From Marinifilaceae bacterium (GTDB lineage: Bacteria; Bacteroidota; Bacteroidia; Bacteroidales; Marinifilaceae): DNA of 64,000 nt. Position 1 is the stretch's first letter. Every line of letters starts with the position of its first letter. Positions 43,303-52,261 of this stretch are shown in pieces. The notes under the pieces are model-generated. The model had not been told where the DNA came from. It made no database searches and saw nothing but the letters and a program-made list of their open reading frames with translations. The stretch is taken from contig JAFGYE010000037.1 of the NCBI GenBank assembly GCA_016936255.1, positions 1 to 64,000 of the forward strand. Reading direction: 5' to 3'. The position numbers and the translations under genes were made by a program.

Positions 43303-44814
43303 TTAGTTGTTTTTTTGTAGTAGTTCCTCAATTAAATCACGGTTATTTGAAAGCCGGGGCACTTTATTTTGTCCCCCCAATTTCCCTTTTTCTTTTAGCC
43401 ACTGATAAAACAAACCCGGTTTAGCAATGGTGATGTGTGGTTTCTCAAGGGTGATGTTTTTGTATCTTTTCGCCTCATAATCAGAGTTTACACTCATTAG
43501 TGCATTGTCTAATATAAAGTTGAATTCATCAATATTTTCAGGCATTTTTTCGAACTCAATCAACCATTGGTGAGCTCCTTTTTGATCCGATGCCATAAAC
43601 ACAGGAGCGGCTGTATATTCTTTAATGATCGAATTGGTTTTGGCACAGGCCGTTTGAATTGCCTTTTCAGCATTGTCAATAATTAATTCTTCGCCAAAGG
43701 CATTAATGAATAGTTTGGTTCTGCCCGAAATCTTAAATTTAAAAGGGTCTTTTGATGTAAACCGAATGGTATCACCAATTTGATAACGCCACAATCCTCC
43801 ATTGGTTGTAATAACGATTGCATAGTTTGTGTGAAGTTTTACCTCTTCTAAACTGATGGCTTCGGGCTGATCGTCAGCAAAATATTCAATCGGAATAAAT
43901 TCATAATAAATACCGTAATCCAACATCAAAAGCATGGAATCATCCAACGGATTATCCTGAATTCCGAAAAAACCTTCGGAGGCATTATAAGTCTCCAGAT
44001 AGTTCATGTTTTTAGATGGTAACAACTTTTTAAATTGCTCCCGGTATGGAGTGAAGCTAACACCACCATGAACAAAAAGCTCAAGATTAGGCCATATTTC
44101 GTGAATATTACTTTTGCCTGAAGCGTTTAAAATATATTTTAACAGAACCAGGAACCAGGATGGAACACCAGACAAACTGGTTACATTTTCATTCAATGTT
44201 GCTTCTGTCATCCTATTCAGTTTTTCTTCCCATTCATCCATTAATACAATAGATGTATCGGGTGTTCTAATAAAATCAGCCCAAAAAGGGAGGTTTTGAA
44301 TTATAATAGCTGATAAATCACCATAGTAGGAATCATTTTTGATGTTGTTAATCTGGTGACTTCCCCCAAGTGTTAATCCTTTCCCTTTAAAAATTCCAGT
44401 TTCGGGGAAAAGGGAAGTATAGATGGCTAAAATGTCTTTCCCTCCCCGAAAGTGACAGTCTTCGAGAGCTTCTTTACTTACTGGAATAAATTTACTTTTT
44501 GAATTGGTTGTGCCTGATGATTTGGCAAACCATTTTATTTCGGAAGGCCAAAAAATATTTTGCTCACCATTCCTAAGTCTGTTAATGTAAGGTTCAATAT
44601 CTTCATAGGTTTGAACCGGCAATCTATCTTTAAATTCAGAAAGTGTGCGAATACTTTTAAAGTCATACTTTTTTCCCCATTCAGTATTCGAAGCTTGTTC
44701 GATTAATTGCGTAAGGGTTTCTTTCTGAGTTTCAATCGGATGATTTTTAAAAAAATCGATCTGAGAGAGTCTTTTCGTATTCAGCCAACTAACAAGAGAG
44801 TTTATTAAAGCCAT
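43303..44814 (-). CDS. GH3-family acyl-adenylate/acyl-amide synthetase-like protein
   Basis: This 503-residue protein matches the GH3 superfamily known from plant hormone-amide synthetases and found in many Bacteroidota with unknown function. It contains the ATP-binding P-loop-like SSGTTNSKSKFIPVS (about 97-111), the YNASEGFFGIQ block, the YEFIPIEYF region, and RYQIGDTIRFTS followed by ISGRTKLFINAFGEEL. By family it should adenylate a carboxylic acid and couple it to an amine. The bacterial substrate is unknown. It heads the unit GH3, hypothetical, dNK, dNK. Confidence 0.9.
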   Translation of the reverse strand: MALINSLVSWLNTKRLSQIDFFKNHPIETQKETLTQLIEQASNTEWGKKYDFKSIRTLSEFKDRLPVQTYEDIEPYINRLRNGEQNIFWPSEIKWFAKSSGTTNSKSKFIPVSKEALEDCHFRGGKDILAIYTSLFPETGIFKGKGLTLGGSHQINNIKNDSYYGDLSAIIIQNLPFWADFIRTPDTSIVLMDEWEEKLNRMTEATLNENVTSLSGVPSWFLVLLKYILNASGKSNIHEIWPNLELFVHGGVSFTPYREQFKKLLPSKNMNYLETYNASEGFFGIQDNPLDDSMLLMLDYGIYYEFIPIEYFADDQPEAISLEEVKLHTNYAIVITTNGGLWRYQIGDTIRFTSKDPFKFKISGRTKLFINAFGEELIIDNAEKAIQTACAKTNSIIKEYTAAPVFMASDQKGAHQWLIEFEKMPENIDEFNFILDNALMSVNSDYEAKRYKNITLEKPHITIAKPGLFYQWLKEKGKLGGQNKVPRLSNNRDLIEELLQKNN

Positions 44815-44908
44815 ATTTGAATAGTTTACTGATTTAAATATAAAGAAATTTTAATTGAGGTCTTGTTTCTTATCTAAATATTATGCTCAGGTTATGTTGG
44901 TTTTTACT

Positions 44909-44916
44909 TATATTTG
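44909..44916 (+). promoter_or_regulatory. -7 box (TATATTTG) for the cvpA-like gene
   Basis: TATATTTG lies 32 bases upstream of the chosen ATG. A -33 element is not clear. Confidence 0.5.
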
Positions 44917-44948
44917 GTGATCATTGTCAAATTAGAAACGCATTACAA

Positions 44949-45491
44949 ATGAATATTATTGATATATTGATAGGTATTCCATTGCTTTGGGTAATGGTTA
45001 AAGGTTTTAAGAATGGTTTCATCTTTGAGATTGCTACCTTGATTGCTTTAGTATTAGGGATCTATGGTGCCATTCATTTCTCCGATTTTACGGCGCAATT
45101 CATAAGGGATCGTTTTAATTACGACTCCGAATATATGGGATACATTTCATTTGGAATCACATTTATTGTCATTGTAATTATTGTTCATATCATTGGCAAG
45201 CTTCTCAATTCACTTGTTGAAGCTGTTGCTTTAGGGATGTTTAACCGAATTTTGGGAATGGTATTTGGTTTAATGAAGGGGATTATTATAATCGGTATTA
45301 TTGTCTATTTTGTTGATTATTTAGATCGGAAATTTGAATTTATTTCAGATGAAAAAAAGGATGAAAGCTACTTATATAGTCCAATGACAACTGTTTCGGA
45401 AAAGATGTTTGAATTGTTTAATTCAGATTTTAGTGATACGAAAGAAAAGATTAAGGAAAAAGTGAAAAAAGAACTCCCTCTTGAAGTCTAA
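44949..45491 (+). CDS. CvpA-family membrane protein
   Basis: This 180-residue membrane protein starts at MNIIDILIGIPLLWVMVKGF (an upstream ATG adds 22 unlikely residues). Four hydrophobic segments (about 4-20, 27-45, 65-85 and 100-120) and the CvpA pattern FKNGFIFEIATLIALVLGIY are visible. The C-terminal third is cytoplasmic and basic. CvpA is linked to colicin V production and envelope robustness. The next gene overlaps its stop by one base (TAATG), so the two are co-transcribed. Confidence 0.9.
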   Translation: MNIIDILIGIPLLWVMVKGFKNGFIFEIATLIALVLGIYGAIHFSDFTAQFIRDRFNYDSEYMGYISFGITFIVIVIIVHIIGKLLNSLVEAVALGMFNRILGMVFGLMKGIIIIGIIVYFVDYLDRKFEFISDEKKDESYLYSPMTTVSEKMFELFNSDFSDTKEKIKEKVKKELPLEV

Positions 45492-46519
45492 TGAAAGAAA
45501 TAATTAAGAAGTACATTCAAAAACTTCCCAAAAGGAAAGTTTTTCATTTTGAGGGGTTTTGTGCCAATTGTGAACATCCGGTTAATGGAAGTTTTTGTTC
45601 CAATTGTGGTCAGTCGGTAAAAGATTTTCACAGACCTTTTTTTAGTGTCTTGTCCGAATCGCTTGGTGATGCTCTATCGCTTGATAATAAATTTCTTCAT
45701 ACGATAGTCCCGCTATTTGTTCGTCCGGGTTATCTTACCAAAGAATTTATGAAAGGAAAAAGAGCCAGATATACGCCACCTTTTCGACTGTATCTATTTC
45801 TTACTTTTTTTGCATTTTTACTGCTTTCCCACAACCACATGCCCGAAACCCAGGCAGAAAAAAACTTTACTTTTACAACAGGGGAAGGAAAAGATGTTGA
45901 TGTGTTATCCTATTTCGAGGATATGGTTGATGAAAATAAAAACCAGATAGATAGCTTGGAGTCAGATTCTTTGACCAATTCAGAACTAAAAAAAGGATTG
46001 TTTAACTTAAATATTAGTCAGGATACTGCACAAACGGCGCAATCAATTACTTTTGGCGGAAAGGGAGGGAAGAATAACAAGTTCGGAAATTCTGATATAA
46101 AACGTGTGATTGACATGTGGAAGTTAAATCCGACCTTGATGATGGATAATGTCTATAAAAAATTATCACAAACCTTGCTGATTATACTTCCGGTATTTGC
46201 TTTGTTTTTGGCACTGTTTTACATCCGCAGGAAGCATTATTTGTTAGAACATTTATTAATATCACTTAATTTTCATTCTTTTATTTTTGTGATTGTGATT
46301 GTTAGTGAGCTGTTGATAATGACCAAATTAGAATTTGTTCATCAGTTTGCTTTTTATTTGTATTTATTGATTCCCGTACAGCTTTTTCTGGCCTTGAAAT
46401 TTTATTATCGGCAATCATGGATAAAAACAATTGTGAAATTCTTTATGCTTTCTTTTATCTATAATATTTTACTAATATCGGGGATTTTATACAGTTTGAT
46501 TTCGCTGGTTGTTGAATAG
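45491..46519 (+). CDS. DUF3667 membrane protein with zinc-ribbon
   Basis: This 342-residue protein begins with a zinc-ribbon (Cys24, Cys27, Cys36 and Cys39, FCANCEHPVNGSFCSNCGQ) and then the DUF3667 core LDNKFLHTIVPLFVRPGYLT and GKRARYTPPFRLYLFLTFFA. Membrane helices lie near 95-115 and in the C-terminal third (about 215-340). The function of DUF3667 is unknown. It is translationally coupled to the CvpA-like gene. Confidence 0.92.
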   Translation: MKEIIKKYIQKLPKRKVFHFEGFCANCEHPVNGSFCSNCGQSVKDFHRPFFSVLSESLGDALSLDNKFLHTIVPLFVRPGYLTKEFMKGKRARYTPPFRLYLFLTFFAFLLLSHNHMPETQAEKNFTFTTGEGKDVDVLSYFEDMVDENKNQIDSLESDSLTNSELKKGLFNLNISQDTAQTAQSITFGGKGGKNNKFGNSDIKRVIDMWKLNPTLMMDNVYKKLSQTLLIILPVFALFLALFYIRRKHYLLEHLLISLNFHSFIFVIVIVSELLIMTKLEFVHQFAFYLYLLIPVQLFLALKFYYRQSWIKTIVKFFMLSFIYNILLISGILYSLISLVVE

Positions 46520-46553
46520 AAAAAATTACAGCATAATAAAATGGTAAAATTCT

Positions 46554-46561
46554 TATCTTTG
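46554..46561 (+). promoter_or_regulatory. -7 box (TATCTTTG) for tyrS
   Basis: TATCTTTG fits the -7 consensus and lies 58 bases before the tyrS start. The -33 element is weak. Confidence 0.45.
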
Positions 46562-46619
46562 CCATTCAAATAGAAAAATTGATAATTAGATTCCTATCAG
46601 GAAATTAAATACAGAACAA

Positions 46620-47912
46620 ATGAATTTTATTGAGGAACTCCAGTGGCGGGGCATGATTCACGATATGATGCCTGGAATAGAAGAACAACTTGCAAAAGAA
46701 CTAACATCAGCTTATGTAGGAATTGATCCTACGGCAGATTCACTGCACATCGGACACCTTGTTGGTGTAATGATGTTAAAACATTTTCAGGTATCAGGGC
46801 ACAAGCCAATTGTATTGGTAGGTGGAGCAACCGGCATGATCGGAGATCCTTCAGGGAAATCTCAGGAAAGAAATCTACTGGATGAAAAAACTCTTCGTCA
46901 CAATCAGGAATGTTTGCGTGCGCAGCTTTCCAAGTTCATGGATTTTGATTCAGATGCCGCAAATGCTGCCGAAATGGTGAACAATTACGATTGGATGAAG
47001 GACTTTACCTTTCTTGATTTTATTCGTGATATTGGCAAACACCTTACTGTGAACTATATGATGAGTAAGGATTCTGTAAAGAAAAGATTAAGTGCTGATT
47101 CTAAATCAGGAATGTCTTTTACCGAATTTACTTACCAATTAGTGCAGGGAACCGACTTTTTGGAACTTTACCGAACTAAGAACTGCAAATTGCAAATGGG
47201 TGGTTCCGATCAGTGGGGAAACATTACTACCGGAACAGAATTAATTCGCCGAAAAGAAAGTGGTACTGCTTTTGCGATAACTTGTCCGCTGATTACTAAA
47301 GCAGATGGTGGAAAGTTCGGAAAAACAGAATCAGGAAATATTTGGTTAGATCCTAAACGTACTTCGCCTTATAAATTCTACCAGTTTTGGTTGAACACCT
47401 CTGATGAAGATGCCGCGAAATACCTTAAAATATTCACACTTCTTCCGAAAGAAGAAATTTTTGCTCTGATAGAAGAACATCAGGAAGCTCCTCATATGAG
47501 AAAATTGCAGCAGAGGTTGGCTAAAGAGGTAACTATCATGATTCACTCCGAAGAAGATTACAATACAGCAGTTGAAGCATCTCAAATTTTATTTGGAAAA
47601 GCCACAGCTGATGTTTTGAAAAAATTGGATGAAGAGACATTCTTATCAGTTTTTGAAGGAGTACCTCAATTTTCTGTTAGTAAGTCTGAATTTGACAATG
47701 GTATCGATATTTTGGAATTATTAGCTGTAAAAACCGATGTATTTCCATCGAAAGGAGAATTAAGAAGACTTTTTAAAGGCAATGCAATCAGTATTAATAA
47801 GGAAAAAGTTGATAATCCGGAGATGCTGATTACAAATGAGCATTTAATTGCAGATAAATATTTTTTGGTTCAAAAGGGGAAAAAGAATTATTTCCTTGTA
47901 GTTGCTTGTTAG
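46620..47912 (+). CDS. tyrS: Tyrosyl-tRNA synthetase
   Basis: This 430-residue class I synthetase has HIGH at residues 43-46 (LHIGHL) and the KFGKT form of the KMSKS loop (residues 232-236). The tyrosine pocket region [14 protein letters not shown] and [17 protein letters not shown] are conserved. The C-terminal S4-like tRNA-binding domain (about 365-430) includes [16 protein letters not shown]. It is the TyrRS-Z or standard bacterial length. It stands as an independent transcription unit. Confidence 0.98.
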   Translation: MNFIEELQWRGMIHDMMPGIEEQLAKELTSAYVGIDPTADSLHIGHLVGVMMLKHFQVSGHKPIVLVGGATGMIGDPSGKSQERNLLDEKTLRHNQECLRAQLSKFMDFDSDAANAAEMVNNYDWMKDFTFLDFIRDIGKHLTVNYMMSKDSVKKRLSADSKSGMSFTEFTYQLVQGTDFLELYRTKNCKLQMGGSDQWGNITTGTELIRRKESGTAFAITCPLITKADGGKFGKTESGNIWLDPKRTSPYKFYQFWLNTSDEDAAKYLKIFTLLPKEEIFALIEEHQEAPHMRKLQQRLAKEVTIMIHSEEDYNTAVEASQILFGKATADVLKKLDEETFLSVFEGVPQFSVSKSEFDNGIDILELLAVKTDVFPSKGELRRLFKGNAISINKEKVDNPEMLITNEHLIADKYFLVQKGKKNYFLVVAC

Positions 47913-47973
47913 TTTGCTAGCTATCAACTATTTTTATTAGATGAAACTAAATCACAAACTAAAATCAGATTAT

Positions 47974-48423
47974 ATGAAATTCTTAAAGTATGCCCTTATC
48001 GTTCTTTTCTCAATAGGTATGATGAGCTGCGGCGGTAGCGGTGGTGGCGATGACAAAGAAGATACAGTTGCTCCTACAGTTACAATTGCTAGTCCAACAA
48101 CAAGTACAATAGTTACAGCTGGTGCAAATTTAAGTGTCAATTTTACTGCCACGGATAATGTTGCATTAGCATCTTATACTGTAACGGTATCGTATACTGG
48201 AGTTAAGTCTGTAAAAACTGTTGAAGAGTTTAGTTTTAATAGTCTTTCGGATACTGATGCCGCTGGAAATGCAGTACCTGCTATTTCCGGAGTGTCAAAA
48301 GTAATTAGCTTTAATATTGCAACTCCTGATAATGCTATGCCCGGAGCTTATAAGTTTTCTGTAACAGTTAAAGATACTGCTGGAAAATCAGTTTCAAAAG
48401 ATATCGCTTTCGAAATACAATAA
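47974..48423 (+). CDS. DUF4625-family lipoprotein
   Basis: This 149-residue protein has a lipobox (Cys19 after GMMS) followed by a Gly-rich linker and a DUF4625 beta-sandwich (about 30-149) with DTVAPTVTIASPTTST, FTATDNVALASYTVTV and an AYKFSVTVKDTAGK C-terminal strand. This fold is common in Bacteroidota surface lipoproteins. The ATG at 47974 is chosen because it places the lipobox correctly; an ATG 11 codons upstream is less likely. The function is unknown. Confidence 0.85.
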   Translation: MKFLKYALIVLFSIGMMSCGGSGGGDDKEDTVAPTVTIASPTTSTIVTAGANLSVNFTATDNVALASYTVTVSYTGVKSVKTVEEFSFNSLSDTDAAGNAVPAISGVSKVISFNIATPDNAMPGAYKFSVTVKDTAGKSVSKDIAFEIQ

Positions 48424-48441
48424 GGAAATCTTATTTAAATT

Positions 48442-48471
48442 AAAAAGGATCGGCTAATGCCGATCCTTTTT
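48442..48471. terminator. Bidirectional terminator between the DUF4625 gene and the SpoIIE-type phosphatase gene
   Basis: A perfect 13-base stem AAAAAGGATCGGC/GCCGATCCTTTTT with a four-base loop. Its 3' end overlaps the stop codon of the minus-strand phosphatase gene by two bases. Confidence 0.9.
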
Positions 48472-49699
48472 ACATTTGTGTTGTTTTGAACTCAATGCCG
48501 AACAATGAGATATCGTCTATTACGGCTTTATTCTTTTTTCCAATATCAATGTGATGTATCAGATCTGTAAAGGTATTTGAAATATTTTTTTGTGTTGCGA
48601 ACATTTTGGTTAAGAACTGAACGCCTACTTCCATTTGATCATCTCTTTCCAGTTCTATTAATCCATCAGTATAGCAAAGTAGCTTTGAGTGCTCATTGAT
48701 TGTAATTTCTCCAATTGATATGGCTGGGATTTCATCGAGCATACCCAAACCAATGCATCCTTTTTTTAGTAAGGTAGTTTCTCCATTTTCAAAATTGTAA
48801 AGAAGTGGAGGGTGATGGCTTGCATTCACATATTTTAGCTTTCTGGTAGTGTAATTGTAAATTCCAATAAAGAAAGTCAGAAATTTCTCACTGCTTGAAT
48901 TGTCGCACACTTTTTGGTTCAATTGAATCATGAGTTCATCCAGTGGTGTTTCGGGCCGGAAAAGCGCCCGCAATGTGGCTTGAAAATTAGACATGATTAG
49001 GGCTGCCGGGATTCCTTTTCCTGAAACATCGCCAATGCAAAATCCCAATTCCTGATCGTTAAAGTTGATAAAATCATAATAATCGCCGCCAATTTCAAAG
49101 TGTGGCTGATAATATCCGCAGGTAGAAATATATTGATTTTGCGGTAAAGAGCTTTGATTGGGAATTAGAAGGCTTTGGATTTTTGAAGCCAATTCCATTT
49201 CCTTCTTAAAAGCTTCCTGAATCAATAATTGTTTGTACAGGCGTTTGTTCTCCATTGCCACAATAATAATATTGGAAATGGTTTGTATGAAGCTAAGGTG
49301 TTTGATTGCCGGGCTCATTCCTTCCATTTCTTCATCAATATCACCAATTAGGATGTATGCAAGAACCGAATTTTTGTGGATAACCGGAATAATAAAATCA
49401 AAAGACCAGAATACTTCGGGTAAATCACGCGATATATAGGTGATTTCAGAAATACTGCTTAAGTGTTTTCCAATTTTGATCTTATCAATGCATTCTTTTG
49501 AAATGCCGGATATCAATAATTTTTCCCAGTGGGAACTAAATTTATAAACCGCAATTTTCCCAATCTTGAGATCTTCAAATAAAATATGTTTATACTGTTG
49601 TAAAAGCTCGTCAATTGATAAGTTTTCATTAATCGCCTGAGTAATTTTAAGGATTAAGTTGAGCTTAAATTTGCTGTTAACAGATTGTTGCTTGATCAC
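48470..49699 (-). CDS. SpoIIE/RsbU-type serine phosphatase with GAF-like sensor domain
   Basis: This 409-residue cytoplasmic protein has an N-terminal GAF-like region (about 15-155) and a helical linker (MELASKIQSLLIPNQSSLPQ). A PP2C/SpoIIE domain follows (about 190-409) with GGDYYDFINFND, CIGDVSGKGIPAALIMSN, CYTDGLIEL and DDISLFGIEF, which supply the metal-binding aspartates. Such enzymes dephosphorylate anti-sigma antagonists or act in partner switching. No STAS or anti-sigma gene is nearby, so the target is unknown. Confidence 0.92.
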   Translation of the reverse strand: MIKQQSVNSKFKLNLILKITQAINENLSIDELLQQYKHILFEDLKIGKIAVYKFSSHWEKLLISGISKECIDKIKIGKHLSSISEITYISRDLPEVFWSFDFIIPVIHKNSVLAYILIGDIDEEMEGMSPAIKHLSFIQTISNIIIVAMENKRLYKQLLIQEAFKKEMELASKIQSLLIPNQSSLPQNQYISTCGYYQPHFEIGGDYYDFINFNDQELGFCIGDVSGKGIPAALIMSNFQATLRALFRPETPLDELMIQLNQKVCDNSSSEKFLTFFIGIYNYTTRKLKYVNASHHPPLLYNFENGETTLLKKGCIGLGMLDEIPAISIGEITINEHSKLLCYTDGLIELERDDQMEVGVQFLTKMFATQKNISNTFTDLIHHIDIGKKNKAVIDDISLFGIEFKTTQM

Positions 49700-49762
49700 A
49701 ATAGGGGGATTTATGTTTCATGCTAATTTAGGAAATATCAAATCATTAGCCAATCGAAAATT

Positions 49763-49798
49763 TGAAAAAAAAAAAGGATTCCATAAAGAATCCTTTTT
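49763..49798 (-). terminator. Terminator of efp
   Basis: The stem AAAAGGATTC/GAATCCTTTT with a six-base loop is followed on the minus strand by a run of about twelve T, some 20 bases after the efp stop. Confidence 0.9.
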
Positions 49799-49818
49799 TG
49801 ATGATGAGTTTATAAAAA

Positions 49819-50388
49819 CTATGCTTTTACTCGCTCTGAATAAGAGTGGTCGCGTGTGTCAATTTTAATTAAATCGCCTGTGTTGATAAATAAAGGTACC
49901 ATTATGGTCGCACCGCTTTCAACAGTTGCAGCTTTCAAGGATGAGGTAGATGAACTATCTCCCCGCAAACCTGGTTCGGTATATGTAACCTCCATCACAA
50001 CGTGAGCAGGAAGATCAACATACAATGGCGTTTCTGTGTCAGCATGGAAAACGGCTTCCACCATTTCACCTTCTTTTAAAAGGTCAGCTGCGTTAAACAA
50101 TTCTTCAGGTAAAACAATTTGCTCGTATGTTTCTGTATGCATCAAATTATATCCCATATCATCTTTGTAAAGGAATTGATGAGGGCGTCTTTCAATACGG
50201 GCTATGTCAATTTTAACACCAGAGTTAAACGTATTGTCAATAACCTTACCTGTTTTAACATTTTTAAGTTTTGTTCTAACAAAGGCAGGACCTTTACCTG
50301 GTTTTACGTGTTGGAATTGAACAATGGTATATAAATCTCCTTTATAGTGGATACACATTCCATTTTTAAAATCTGTAGTAGATGCCAT
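49819..50388 (-). CDS. efp: Elongation factor P
   Basis: This 189-residue protein relieves ribosome stalling at polyproline. The KOW-like N-terminal domain ends in the loop [10 protein letters not shown], whose Lys32 sits where EF-P is modified or activated in other bacteria. The central and C-terminal OB domains follow, with the conserved end [20 protein letters not shown]. Nearby modification genes (epmA, epmB, earP) are not in the window, so the modification state is unknown. It has its own terminator. Confidence 0.98.
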   Translation of the reverse strand: MASTTDFKNGMCIHYKGDLYTIVQFQHVKPGKGPAFVRTKLKNVKTGKVIDNTFNSGVKIDIARIERRPHQFLYKDDMGYNLMHTETYEQIVLPEELFNAADLLKEGEMVEAVFHADTETPLYVDLPAHVVMEVTYTEPGLRGDSSSTSSLKAATVESGATIMVPLFINTGDLIKIDTRDHSYSERVKA

Positions 50389-50454
50389 GATATAATATTA
50401 AATTTTAATAATCATTTCTAAGAAAAGAAAAGTTTCGTTTTCTTTTGAGTTTTG

Positions 50455-50462
50455 CAAAAATA
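50455..50462 (-). promoter_or_regulatory. -7 box (TATTTTTG) for efp
   Basis: On the minus strand TATTTTTG lies about 65 bases before the efp start; a -33 TTTG is not clear. Confidence 0.45.
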
Positions 50463-50533
50463 GGGTAAACAATTAATATTCTGAAATATTATGAGGCTTT
50501 GTTTGAAATAGATACCTCGGAAATGGCAAAAAA

Positions 50534-51301
50534 TTAGTCGTTATCCAAGAGTGAGTCATAGGAGAAATCCGAAAAATTCATCAAATCGCAACGCAATGAA
50601 CCAATAAAAAGATCGAATTGTACGCGGACCGGAATTCGATTTGTATCGGCAGATATCCAGATAGTCATATCATCTTCATCTTTAAATGCTCTGCCTGTTG
50701 CTACAATTGGGATGAACTTATAACAGTTTACATCTCCAATTTTGCTGTTAATTGTTTCATATCCCATGAATCTGAATTGAAGAAGAAACAATTCATCAGA
50801 GAAGTGAGTTTGAATCTTGACTACTTCTCCAATTTTTAGGTTTGAATTGAAATAATTGGCTCTTGCAAAGTAAAAAGCCGACAATATATCATGTATTCCT
50901 TCGGGTACTTTATGAATTCCGGAACGTGAGGAATTTACCTCATTCTTTTCCCGATCAAAAACTATTTCAGTATACCTTTTGTAATTTCCTTCGCGAATAT
51001 CCCGGATTGCTCTTTCTGGCAATAGGGTTGCAGGATTAATAAAACTCTCGTAAGTATCTTTCACTTTATACAGCGAATTGAATAATCCGACAGTTTTCCC
51101 AGTTAGAGTTGCATGATACAAATCTTTGCCATCTATGTTTTCACTTCTGATTTTCAGGTTTGCTTTTCCTCCCCGAATAATTCCATAATGTATAACATAT
51201 CTTAGATTTTCTCCTTTTTTGGTATCCTTAATAGGAAAATCGGCCAATAAAAGTGTGTGGCTTAGAAAAATTAGAAGGATGCTCAGAGATAATTTATGCA
51301 T
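50534..51301 (-). CDS. DUF3108 periplasmic protein
   Basis: This 255-residue protein has a signal peptide (MHKLSLSILLIFLSHTLLLA) and the DUF3108 pattern: GENLRYVIHYGIIRGGKANL, ATLTGKTVGLFNSLYKVKDTYES, PERAIRDIREGNYKRYTEIV and ISADTNRIPVRVQFDL. DUF3108 proteins are predicted periplasmic barrels of unknown function. It follows tsaB by 18 bases on the minus strand, so they are likely co-transcribed. Confidence 0.88.
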   Translation of the reverse strand: MHKLSLSILLIFLSHTLLLADFPIKDTKKGENLRYVIHYGIIRGGKANLKIRSENIDGKDLYHATLTGKTVGLFNSLYKVKDTYESFINPATLLPERAIRDIREGNYKRYTEIVFDREKNEVNSSRSGIHKVPEGIHDILSAFYFARANYFNSNLKIGEVVKIQTHFSDELFLLQFRFMGYETINSKIGDVNCYKFIPIVATGRAFKDEDDMTIWISADTNRIPVRVQFDLFIGSLRCDLMNFSDFSYDSLLDND

Positions 51302-51319
51302 ATGAATTATTGTTGATTC

Positions 51320-52033
51320 TTAATTAAAGATATTCTTTTTAGAAGTAGTAGCAACAAAATCTTTCAGATAAAAGGGCTCAAAATAGGCTACATCTTCAAA
51401 TTCTTGATTTTGGAATTTTATTTCAGCCAGTTCTATCATTCCTACTGCTGATGGTGTTACGTTGTCAAGAAAGATGCCATTTTTACTTTTGATTACTTCT
51501 TTGCACTTGGAAGAACCATCACCAAAGAAAATAATTTCTCTTTCCGAAAGGACTTTTGAGTAGGAGCTTTCATCGATAATATCAGCAGAAATATCTCCAA
51601 CCAATTCATTTTTACAATTGAAAAAGGCAGTGTAAACTTCCATTCTTCTTGCATCGATCATTGGACAGTAATAGGCTTCCTGTGGATTGGTTAATTGATT
51701 GATAACATCCTTATTTTCCAACAATGGCTTTGTCATTGCCTGCAAAGTGTTTATTGAGATTAGCGGCAGGTTGGCTCCATAACAAATTCCTTTGGCTGTT
51801 GATACACCAATACGTAAGCCGGTATATGATCCTGGTCCCATGCTAATAACAACACCGTCTAAATTGCTTGTAGTTAAATTATTTTCCTTTAAAATGTTTT
51901 GAATAAAAACCGTTAAGTGAGTTGCGTGTTTCATTCCTTCTTTCGTCTCTTTAAGAGCCAGTAAAACTCCATCTTTTCCCAATGCAACAGAACAAACCGC
52001 TGTAGATGTCTCTATATGTAATAGTAATGCCAT
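51320..52033 (-). CDS. tsaB: tRNA threonylcarbamoyladenosine biosynthesis protein TsaB
   Basis: This 237-residue ASKHA-fold protein partners TsaD and TsaE in making t6A37 in ANN-decoding tRNAs. It starts MALLLHIETSTAVCSVALGK, with SMGPGSYTGLRIGVSTAKGI and PMIDARRMEVYTAFF conserved. The start at 52033 is chosen because the 32 codons upstream are unrelated to the family. It leads DUF3108 by 18 bases. tRNA-Asn in this window is a likely t6A substrate class. Confidence 0.95.
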   Translation of the reverse strand: MALLLHIETSTAVCSVALGKDGVLLALKETKEGMKHATHLTVFIQNILKENNLTTSNLDGVVISMGPGSYTGLRIGVSTAKGICYGANLPLISINTLQAMTKPLLENKDVINQLTNPQEAYYCPMIDARRMEVYTAFFNCKNELVGDISADIIDESSYSKVLSEREIIFFGDGSSKCKEVIKSKNGIFLDNVTPSAVGMIELAEIKFQNQEFEDVAYFEPFYLKDFVATTSKKNIFN

Positions 52034-52205
52034 TTGATAAAATTTAAAATCAATGCAAAATAAAGGATAAAATACTAATTGTGAACGATAACAGTTCAAA
52101 TATATGACCAGTGTACTATCCAAATTCATTAAAATAGGAAAATAATGTGCTTTTTAAGCGTAGTTCTATTACTAAGACAAATAATTAGAAGGAAACACTT
52201 ACCGG

Positions 52206-52241
52206 CTAAAAAAAACTCCCAACCGAAATGGGCTGAGAGTT
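52206..52241 (-). terminator. Terminator of the export operon
   Basis: An 11-base stem AACTCCCAACC/GGCTGAGAGTT (two G-T pairs) with a six-base loop is followed by T residues on the minus strand, about 20 bases after the TolC-family gene. Confidence 0.85.
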
Positions 52242-52261
52242 TTTTTGAATTTGAAACTTGA

